This document shows, in pieces, positions 53,494 to 60,631 of a stretch of 64,000 nt of DNA. The notes below the pieces were generated by a model. That model searched no databases. It had not been told where the DNA came from and worked only from the letters and a program-made list of their open reading frames with translations. Source of the stretch: Bacteroidia bacterium (GTDB lineage Bacteria > Bacteroidota > Bacteroidia > J057); the NCBI GenBank assembly GCA_033391075.1, contig JAWPMV010000001.1, positions 3,100,001 through 3,164,000 of the forward strand. The letters are read 5' to 3'. Position numbers and translations under genes: made by a program. Positions within the stretch are counted from its first letter, which is position 1, and each line of letters starts with the position of its first letter.

Positions 53494-54804
53494 CTAGCTG
53501 TCGAAGACAGGAATAACTTCAGCGACAACGAAGGTACTTCCCCCGATGTAGATTAAGTCCTCTTTAGCCGCTGCCTTTCGTGCAGCGGCTAAGCCTTTTT
53601 CCACCGAGTCAAAGATACCGCCAAAGAGATCATGACCGGCTGCCTTACTGGCCAGAGCAGCAGCATCAAATCCTCGAGGCACATCTGGCCTCACCCAATA
53701 ATAGCGGGCATCTTTTGGCAGAAGTTGAAGGATATCATCATGGTCTTTATCTGATACCATTCCCCAGACTACATGGAGTTCTTTATGATCCATGCTTTTT
53801 ATCTGGTCTATGGCTTGTTTTACACCAGCTTCATTATGAGCCGTATCAGCAAAAGTTTTAGGTTCTTTCTCCAGCAATTCCATTCGACCTCTCAATCCTG
53901 AATTGGATTTCACCTTTTTCAAGCCTCTTTGGATAGCCTTGTCTGGGATTTCCCAACCGTCTTCTCTCAAAACTTCCACTGCCATAAGAACAGTTGCCAA
54001 GTTTTCCATTTGGTACTCCCCACTCAGATCTAACCAGTATTCCCGGCTTTCGTCCTCTTCCCGGTCATAGACCTCGATCAGTTGACGATTGGATTCCCAT
54101 TTTTTTAGGCTGGAAGTAAACCTGTGCTGAGCACAAAATAAAGGAGCCTCCACGACACCAGCTTTCGCCAGAAATACAGGCATACTCTCTTCCTGGTCCG
54201 CTCCTACGACAACCGGCGTAAATTTTTTGATGATACCGGCTTTCTCTTCAGCAATTTGCGGAAGCGTATCTCCCAGTAGATTCTGATGATCCAGAGATAT
54301 ATTGGTGATAATGCTTATTTCCGGAGAAATGATATTGGTAGAATCCAATCGCCCTCCTAATCCGGTTTCAATAACCGCAATGTCAATATTTCTCCTTGCG
54401 AAGTAGTCAAAAGCCATTCCTACGGTAAGTTCGAAAAAGCTCGGGGAGATAGCTTCGATTTTATCCTGATGAAGGGCTACAAATTTCACCACTTCTTTCT
54501 CAGGAATTTCTTTCCCCTTTACCCGGATTCTCTCAGTAAAAGAAAGTAGATGAGGAGACGTATAAAGTCCTGTCAGCAAACCCGATTCAATCAGGATGCT
54601 ATTTAACATGGAAGCTACAGAACCTTTTCCATTGGTTCCGGCAATATGAATGCTTTGAAATTGCCATTGAGGCAATCCGAGTTCCCAACACAGCTTCTGG
54701 ATATTATCAAGGTCTTTCTTAAAAGCCTTGGCACCCTGCCGCTGATACATAGGTAGTAAAGAATAGAGGTAGTCAAGGGTCTCTGAGAAATGTGTTTGAC
54801 TCAT
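53494..54804 (-). CDS. folC: Folylpolyglutamate synthase/dihydrofolate synthase
   Basis: A 436-residue Mur-ligase-family enzyme. It opens with ETLDYLYSLLPMYQRQGAKAFK, which is typical of FolC. The P-loop is AGTNGKGSVASML (about residue 53), the Mg-binding segment is ETGLGGRLDSTNI, and the C-terminal domain has FADTAHNEAGV. It adds glutamate to dihydropteroate and to folates in the cytoplasm. It ends 17 bp from the convergent T9SS gene. Confidence 0.94.
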   Translation of the reverse strand: MSQTHFSETLDYLYSLLPMYQRQGAKAFKKDLDNIQKLCWELGLPQWQFQSIHIAGTNGKGSVASMLNSILIESGLLTGLYTSPHLLSFTERIRVKGKEIPEKEVVKFVALHQDKIEAISPSFFELTVGMAFDYFARRNIDIAVIETGLGGRLDSTNIISPEISIITNISLDHQNLLGDTLPQIAEEKAGIIKKFTPVVVGADQEESMPVFLAKAGVVEAPLFCAQHRFTSSLKKWESNRQLIEVYDREEDESREYWLDLSGEYQMENLATVLMAVEVLREDGWEIPDKAIQRGLKKVKSNSGLRGRMELLEKEPKTFADTAHNEAGVKQAIDQIKSMDHKELHVVWGMVSDKDHDDILQLLPKDARYYWVRPDVPRGFDAAALASKAAGHDLFGGIFDSVEKGLAAARKAAAKEDLIYIGGSTFVVAEVIPVFDS

Positions 54805-54945
54805 GAAGAATAGGTCTTTTCCAGCTGCAAATCAATGCACTCTGGTTAGTGAAACATAATCATAATTCCCATCCACATTACATCTTCCTAAAGGAAATAT
54901 ATAATATTCTGTAATCTATACGTTGAGGACTTGTAAGGTTTAAGA

Positions 54946-55824
54946 ATGCTCAACAAATTGAACACAATTTTTTATTTTGACCGAATGATTCGCTTTTGGG
55001 TACTCTTTGGAGTAATATTTTTTTTCCATTTTCATGTACAGGCACAAATTGATCAGGCTCCAGCGAGTGGCGGAAGAGCTGTCGCTATGGGCAAAGCCTA
55101 TACGGGTGTAGGTGGAGATTATTGGGCTCTTTTTCACAATCCTGCCGGAATAGCGGGCATGGATGGCGCTCAAGCCGGTGTATACCTCGAACAGAGATTT
55201 TTACTATCAGAACTCAACTTCGCTCAAGCAGGATTTGCAACTTCCTTTGCTGACAATCAGGCATTTGGATTTTCTCTAAGTAGTTTTGGTTTTGATGCCT
55301 ACCAGGAAAATAGTGTAGGACTGGTATATGGAATAGAAGTTCTGAATCGAATTCGTGTAGGTGCAGGTATAAAATATGGCATACTCAACATCCAGGAACA
55401 GGGAAATGATGGGAGTTTGCTGGTGCAGGTAGGCATACAGACCCAGGTAAATTCCGAACTAAGTATCGGCTTTAGCGCATATAATGTAAATCGTGCGCAA
55501 CTGGATGTGCAGGGCGTTCCAGAAATTATTCCCAGTATCCTCAGAGGAGGACTCGCCTATTCGGCCAGTGATCGTGTCTTACTGGTTTTTGACCTGGTAA
55601 AGGATGTGGATCATGCCCTTTCCTATAGAGGAGGCCTGGAATACGAAATCAATGAAGTATTGAAAGCTCGAGGAGGTGTTGGAACGGAACCCTTAAGTTT
55701 CAGCCTCGGATTGGGTATAGATTGGAAAGAGTTTCAGGCTGATTTTGCCTCCAGTTATACCGAAAGACTGGGTTATTCCCCACATTTGTCCATCTCTTAT
55801 CGATTTGGGAAGTCAGCAAAATAG
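54946..55824 (+). CDS. PorV/PorQ-like outer-membrane beta-barrel protein
   Basis: A 292-residue barrel protein with the family start seen after the signal: ASGGRAVAMGKAYTGVGGDYWALFHNPAGIA, where the DxxAxxxNPAG-type element marks the PorV/PorQ/UPF0164 and FadL-like group. It ends in a barrel strand (LSISYRFG). PorV shuttles T9SS cargo and PorQ is a further T9SS component; which one this matches cannot be decided. An ATG at 54985 (MIRFWVLFG) gives a more usual signal peptide and may be the true start. The HhH protein gene begins 4 bp after its stop. Confidence 0.75.
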   Translation: MLNKLNTIFYFDRMIRFWVLFGVIFFFHFHVQAQIDQAPASGGRAVAMGKAYTGVGGDYWALFHNPAGIAGMDGAQAGVYLEQRFLLSELNFAQAGFATSFADNQAFGFSLSSFGFDAYQENSVGLVYGIEVLNRIRVGAGIKYGILNIQEQGNDGSLLVQVGIQTQVNSELSIGFSAYNVNRAQLDVQGVPEIIPSILRGGLAYSASDRVLLVFDLVKDVDHALSYRGGLEYEINEVLKARGGVGTEPLSFSLGLGIDWKEFQADFASSYTERLGYSPHLSISYRFGKSAK

Positions 55825-55828
55825 CTCT

Positions 55829-58027
55829 ATGCAAAAGATTTACCGTTCTACTTGCTTTTTCCTTTTCCTTTGGTTTATAGGATATCCTGGTTCCCTATTC
55901 TCCCAAATCGATACTACACAAAAAAATACAGAGCTTGAAAATACCGAGTTTGAACAAGCCGTAGAAGATCTTTTTCAAAATATAGATAGTGAAGACCAGG
56001 TTGATTATTCTTACCTCAGCGATCAATTGGAGGCGTATTTACAAAAAGGCCTTAATCTAAATAATGCAAGCAGAGAAGAACTCCTAATCCTTCCGGGAAT
56101 GGATGATATTCTGGTGAGCAGGCTTTTGGAACATATCAAGAAATACGGAAAACTAGCCAGTATATATGAATTGCAAACCATCGCAGGTTTCAGGCCTGAA
56201 ATTATTCGTCAGATATTTCCTTATGTAAACGTACAGGAAGCAGGAGTAAAAAATACTGCTTCAACGCTTAAGCATCCAAAAGGTCCGACACTGGATGAGG
56301 TAGGCCGGAATTTAAAGTTTGAATTTATCCAGCGGATGGTGTGGATTCCTGAAGAACAAAGGGGATTTACCGATCCTGATACTACCTTTAGGGAGTTACG
56401 GGATGAAAATGGCAATCAAATAGGCACAGACACCAGTTTGAGCAGCCGATATGCAGGTTCTCCCTATCGAGTATATAGCCGCTTTCAGGCTCGTTACAAT
56501 CCATATGTAAGTTTTGCTCTGGTGGGTGAAAAAGATGCTGGCGAGCAATTTGACTGGGATCCTGAAAATAAAAAATATGGGTATGATTTTCTTTCTGCTC
56601 ATCTCGCTATCCAAAATTATGGAAGGCTAAAGAGCCTTGTCATTGGGGATTATACGCTGCAGTTTGGTCAGGGAATGATCCTCTCTCGAGGCTTGGGATT
56701 CGGAAAAGGTGCCCAGGTGATCAAAAGTGTAAAAATGCCGAATAAAGGTATCAGTCCTTATCGCTCCGTAAACGAAAATCAGTTTATGCGAGGGTTTGCA
56801 TCCACCTATGCTATTAAGAATTTTTACCTGACCGCCTTTTACTCCCGCCAATTTATAGATGCCAATATTCAGGCAAGGGACACCTTGAATGATGAAGCCC
56901 TGCTAGCATCCTCACTGCAAACCAGTGGTTTTCATCGAACCTTGTCAGAAATAGCCAATCGAAAATCCATCCGCGAACAAATCATAGGTGGAAGAGCTGA
57001 ATGGAGATGGAGGAATTTACGCTTAGGGGCGACTCATTATTTACAAAGATTTGGTAGTGAGATAATGCCTGCAGAAACTCCTTATAATAATTTTGCATTC
57101 AGAGGAAAAGCTAATGCTGTGAGTGGAGTTGATGTGGATTGGGTATATAAGAATTTCAATTTCTTTGGAGAGATTGGTCGCTCTTTATCTGGCGGTATGG
57201 GGTATGTCGGCGGCTTTATGTCTTCCCTTTCCAATAAGGTAGACTTCGCTTTACAGGCCCGAAAGTTTGATAAAGATTTTCACAGCAATAAAGCCTATGT
57301 ATTTGCAGAACGGCCTACTGCAGCCCAAAATGAAGCAGGAGTATATATGGGCTTGCGGCTTTACCTCAATCGAAAGTGGAGCCTGAATACCTATTTCGAT
57401 CAGTTTTATTTCCCAACTGCCAAATTCAGGGCCTACTACCCTTCCCGTGGATGGGAATATATGGCCCAACTCGAATACAAACCCAATCGGGAAACCCAGG
57501 TCTATGCCAGGTTTAGGACCGACAATCAGGAACAAAATGTAGATCGGAATGAGGCTATTTCTCAAGTCAATTATCTCGTCCCGTTTCAACGCAATCAATT
57601 TCGCCTGCACTTTCAAACCAAAATCAGCAGAGACATTTTATACAAAAGTCGTATAGAGTATTCACGCGTCCAGGAAAATGGAACCTATCGGGGTAAAGGA
57701 GTTCTGTTTTACCAGGATTTGAGTTGGAAGTTTGGCTTTAAATGGCGCCTGACCGGCAGATACGCAATCTTCGACATTCCCTTATCAGATGCCCGTATTT
57801 ATGCCTATGAAAATGACGTTCTGGGCTTCTTTTCAATACCTGCATACAGAGGCACTGGTAGTCGTTACTACCTGATATTCAATGCAAAGCCGACGAGAAA
57901 TCTGGAATTTTGGTTTAGATTGGCTCAGTCTCGGTTTAAAGATGTAAGAAGTATAGGATCAGGCCTCTCCTCTATTGAGGGAGACACACGGAGTGAAGTA
58001 AAAGTTCAGATGAGGATAAAGTTCTGA
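55829..58027 (+). CDS. ComEA-type helix-hairpin-helix domain fused to an outer-membrane beta-barrel
   Basis: A 732-residue exported protein. A signal peptide (CFFLFLWFIGYPGSLFSQ) is followed by a HhH region at about residues 75–145 (LNLNNASREELLILPGMDDILVSR, quoted in part; then LASIYELQTIAGF). This is the ComEA/topoisomerase-type DNA-binding pair. Residues from about 180 to the end are aromatic-rich strands ending in VKVQMRIKF, an outer-membrane barrel. HhH–barrel proteins are common in Bacteroidota but their role is unclear; DNA binding or uptake at the outer membrane is possible. I use ATG 55829, just behind the upstream stop. Confidence 0.82.
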   Translation: MQKIYRSTCFFLFLWFIGYPGSLFSQIDTTQKNTELENTEFEQAVEDLFQNIDSEDQVDYSYLSDQLEAYLQKGLNLNNASREELLILPGMDDILVSRLLEHIKKYGKLASIYELQTIAGFRPEIIRQIFPYVNVQEAGVKNTASTLKHPKGPTLDEVGRNLKFEFIQRMVWIPEEQRGFTDPDTTFRELRDENGNQIGTDTSLSSRYAGSPYRVYSRFQARYNPYVSFALVGEKDAGEQFDWDPENKKYGYDFLSAHLAIQNYGRLKSLVIGDYTLQFGQGMILSRGLGFGKGAQVIKSVKMPNKGISPYRSVNENQFMRGFASTYAIKNFYLTAFYSRQFIDANIQARDTLNDEALLASSLQTSGFHRTLSEIANRKSIREQIIGGRAEWRWRNLRLGATHYLQRFGSEIMPAETPYNNFAFRGKANAVSGVDVDWVYKNFNFFGEIGRSLSGGMGYVGGFMSSLSNKVDFALQARKFDKDFHSNKAYVFAERPTAAQNEAGVYMGLRLYLNRKWSLNTYFDQFYFPTAKFRAYYPSRGWEYMAQLEYKPNRETQVYARFRTDNQEQNVDRNEAISQVNYLVPFQRNQFRLHFQTKISRDILYKSRIEYSRVQENGTYRGKGVLFYQDLSWKFGFKWRLTGRYAIFDIPLSDARIYAYENDVLGFFSIPAYRGTGSRYYLIFNAKPTRNLEFWFRLAQSRFKDVRSIGSGLSSIEGDTRSEVKVQMRIKF

Positions 58028-58031
58028 TGGT

Positions 58032-58238
58032 TCAGGGCAAATAAATCGTCCCTGACAGATCCCCCATATAAACTGCCTTTCCATTGACGACCACGGTGCC
58101 AACATCATAGGCATGAGGAATACAAACCTGTCCCTCAGAATCGGTGAGTCCATAATCCCAGTGTCCGGGATTTTTAATAATTACCTGCAAATCAGATGCA
58201 GGGCTACCATCAGCGTAAAAAAATTGGAGGAATGCCAT
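58032..58238 (-). CDS. Small hypothetical protein with beta-sandwich-like repeat
   Basis: A 68-residue protein with a short strand pattern (LQVIIKNPGHWDYGLTDSEG … GTVVVNGKAVYMGDLSG), reminiscent of a single carboxypeptidase-regulatory-like sandwich with the typical TDSEGQV turn. No signal. It is convergent with the HhH gene, 4 bp apart. Family not recognised. Confidence 0.55.
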   Translation of the reverse strand: MAFLQFFYADGSPASDLQVIIKNPGHWDYGLTDSEGQVCIPHAYDVGTVVVNGKAVYMGDLSGTIYLP

Positions 58239-58374
58239 TGTGAAATAGTATTAGTTGGATAATGGTAATATTTACCCTTAGCGAATTGCCAACCATTCAC
58301 TATTTCGATTTTGTAGAAGACAAATAAATATAAGAAAAATAATATAAGCTCCTCACTAAAAATGTAAGAAGTAC

Positions 58375-59250
58375 TTAATTTAAAATTGCTGTCATCTGTC
58401 CCTGATATCCTTCATTGATCCCCTGCAAATAAGTTTCCCCTTCCAGGTTCTCAATACTGGTATCCGCCTTATTGTTGATCAGCGTCTTGATGATTTTGAC
58501 CTGTCCATTGAAAGCAGCGAAATGAAGCGCTGTATTTCCATCTGAATTGATCGCATTTAATTCAGCTCCTTCATCTACAAAAAGCTGGACCATTTCACTA
58601 TTTCCATACCAGGCTGCCAGGTGTAAAGGTTGTAGGTCTCTCTCCATTCTGGCGTGGATGTCAGCAAAATTGTCAATCAAAAGTTTAGCTGATTTATGGC
58701 TTCCAAATCTGGCAGCTCTATGCATGGGTGTATTCCCACGATTATTTCTGACCTCTACCTCCGCACCATGTTCGATGAGTACCCGAACCATTTCGTGATT
58801 GTCAAAGAGGACAGCCAAATGAATAGGGGCATCATAGATAAAGGTTCTTGAATTCACATTGGCACCTTGCTCAAGCAGAACCAGGGCAATTTCGATCAGG
58901 TTCAATTCAGCAGCAAAATGCAAAGGAGTATATCCCTTCTTATTTTTCAATTCGGTTTGCTCTCCTTCTCTCAAAATCAACCTTAATGCTTTGAGGTCAT
59001 TGTTGATCACCGCAAGATGAACCGGATAGTTACCCTGTTCATTTTCCTGCAAGTACAATTGTGCTTTTTTGGCTCTCTTACTGTCTGGCTTATTGAGGTC
59101 AAGGCTAGCTCGATCTTTAGGACTAAGAGTAGAAGCAGGATTTTTCATAGGTCCCATGCCCGGAGCTCGCTTCTTATTCATATTCCTCCTGTTTTTAGGA
59201 ACAAATTTCCCTTCAAGTCCGCTTTTGCGTGGGATAGGAGGAGCATCCAT
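58375..59250 (-). CDS. Ankyrin-repeat protein: C-terminal part of an IS-split gene
   Basis: About 291 residues with six to seven ankyrin repeats (e.g. GYTPLHFAAELNLIEIAL, GNTPMHRAARFGSHKSAK, GNTALHFAAFNGQVKII) from about residue 80 on, preceded by a basic linker. The frame runs without stop into the end of the IS256-type element (TTG at 59271), and ATG 59250 could serve as a new start. Joined to the frame at 60632–63335 across one copy of the flanking 11-bp repeat, it continues in phase. So this is the C-terminal domain of a longer gene and may no longer be expressed. Confidence 0.85.
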   Translation of the reverse strand: MDAPPIPRKSGLEGKFVPKNRRNMNKKRAPGMGPMKNPASTLSPKDRASLDLNKPDSKRAKKAQLYLQENEQGNYPVHLAVINNDLKALRLILREGEQTELKNKKGYTPLHFAAELNLIEIALVLLEQGANVNSRTFIYDAPIHLAVLFDNHEMVRVLIEHGAEVEVRNNRGNTPMHRAARFGSHKSAKLLIDNFADIHARMERDLQPLHLAAWYGNSEMVQLFVDEGAELNAINSDGNTALHFAAFNGQVKIIKTLINNKADTSIENLEGETYLQGINEGYQGQMTAILN

Positions 59251-59257
59251 AGAAAGG
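59247..59257. repeat. Direct repeat at the left end of the IS (target duplication)
   Basis: CCATAGAAAGG at 59247–59257 recurs at 60632–60642 on the other side of the element. IS256-family insertions usually duplicate 8–9 bp, so two or three bases may be chance matches with the element ends. Confidence 0.8.
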
Positions 59258-60631
59258 AGACTGTTTCCCAAAGTGTGTCAAAGTTAGAAACTACTTAACT
59301 TGACATACAATGGCAAAAGAGAAATTTGATTACGAAAAATTTAAAGAGGAAGCCCGGGAGAAATTACAATCCGGAGGTAGCCTTCTAGGCAAAGAGGGAG
59401 CCTTGACTTCCTTACTGAAAGACTTTTTAGAAGAGAGTCTAGTGGGAGAGTTGGAAACTCATCTAGATGAAGGTCCTAAAGGCAATCGAAAAAATGGCCG
59501 GGGAAAAAAGCGAGTAAAGACTTCCTTAGGGGAAGTTGAAATCTCTCCGCCCAGAGATCGAGATGGGAGCTTCTCTCCCAAACTACTTCCCAAGCGCAAA
59601 AGAACCCTGGGAGAAGATATAGACCGTCAGATTCTGGCCCTTTATGCACGAGGTTCAAGCTATGGCAATATCCGTGATTATCTCGAAGAGATGTATGGCC
59701 TGGAAGTATCGACCGCAGCGATTAGCCGGATTACAGACAAAGTATTGCCGCTTTTGCAGGAATGGAAAGGTCGGGCTTTGGAAGCGGTTTATCCAATCGT
59801 TTGGATGGATGCGATCCATTACAAAGTGCGTGTTGAGGGGCGAGTGGTAACCAAGGCGGTATATTGTGTGCTGGGCTTGACTCAGGAGGGCTACAAAGAA
59901 GTTATGGGTCTTTATCTGGGAGAAGTAGGCGGAGAAAGCTCAAAATTCTGGCTCCAGGTGCTCACAGACCTACAAAACAGAGGCGTTGAGGACATCTTCA
60001 TTGCTTGCATAGACAATCTCTCGGGCTTTACCCAGGCCATCGAAAGTATCTTCCCTAAGACCGAGGTTCAACTGTGTATCGTCCACCAGATCCGTAACTC
60101 GAAGAAGTACTTGGCCTGGAATGATACCCGAGCCTTTATCAAGGAGTTAAAAACGGTCTATCAGGCTTCCAATCTAGATCTGGCTGAGCGCAACCTCGAT
60201 ATGCTGGAAGCCAACTGGGGAAAGAAGTATCCAGCCATCATCGATTCCTGGCGAAGGAACTGGGAACATTTGAGCAAATATTTCCAGTATACCTATGAGA
60301 TCCGTAGGATTATTTATACCACAAATATCGTCGAAGGATTTAATCGTCAGCTAAGGAAGGTTACCAAAACCAAAGGGGCCTTTACCTCTGATGAGGGCTT
60401 GATGAAATTACTCTACCTGGTACAAAATGATGTTACCAAAAAATGGACAAGGCCTGTCCACAACTGGAACCAGACCTTGTCTAAATTATCCATTATCTTT
60501 GGCGATAGGCTCAAACTTGACTTATGACCCTCACGCTCATTTTCCCCAGGAAAAGACCTGGTCTTTTTGAAGGCCTTTTCCCGGAAAAAATGTTTAGCCA
60601 ATTAATCGATGACACACTTGGTGAAACACTA
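59258..60631 (+). mobile_element. IS256-family insertion sequence
   Basis: One transposase gene flanked by imperfect terminal inverted repeats. 59262–59283 and the complement of 60607–60628 match in 18 of 22 positions (TGTTTC…AAGTGTGTCA). The 11-bp direct repeat lies outside. Exact tips are uncertain by a few bases. The element sits inside a larger minus-strand gene. Confidence 0.88.
59310..60527 (+). CDS. IS256 family transposase
   Basis: A 405-residue transposase, full length for the family. The DDE triad is placed as expected: Asp in VWMDAIHYKVR (about residue 168), Asp in ACIDNLSGF (about 234) and Glu in TNIVEGFNRQLRKVTKTKG (about 345). The MULE-type Cys-His pair is CIVHQIRNS. An N-terminal helical DNA-binding region contains LLKDFLEESLVGELE. 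No frameshift or stop is visible, so it should be active. Confidence 0.95.
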   Translation: MAKEKFDYEKFKEEAREKLQSGGSLLGKEGALTSLLKDFLEESLVGELETHLDEGPKGNRKNGRGKKRVKTSLGEVEISPPRDRDGSFSPKLLPKRKRTLGEDIDRQILALYARGSSYGNIRDYLEEMYGLEVSTAAISRITDKVLPLLQEWKGRALEAVYPIVWMDAIHYKVRVEGRVVTKAVYCVLGLTQEGYKEVMGLYLGEVGGESSKFWLQVLTDLQNRGVEDIFIACIDNLSGFTQAIESIFPKTEVQLCIVHQIRNSKKYLAWNDTRAFIKELKTVYQASNLDLAERNLDMLEANWGKKYPAIIDSWRRNWEHLSKYFQYTYEIRRIIYTTNIVEGFNRQLRKVTKTKGAFTSDEGLMKLLYLVQNDVTKKWTRPVHNWNQTLSKLSIIFGDRLKLDL

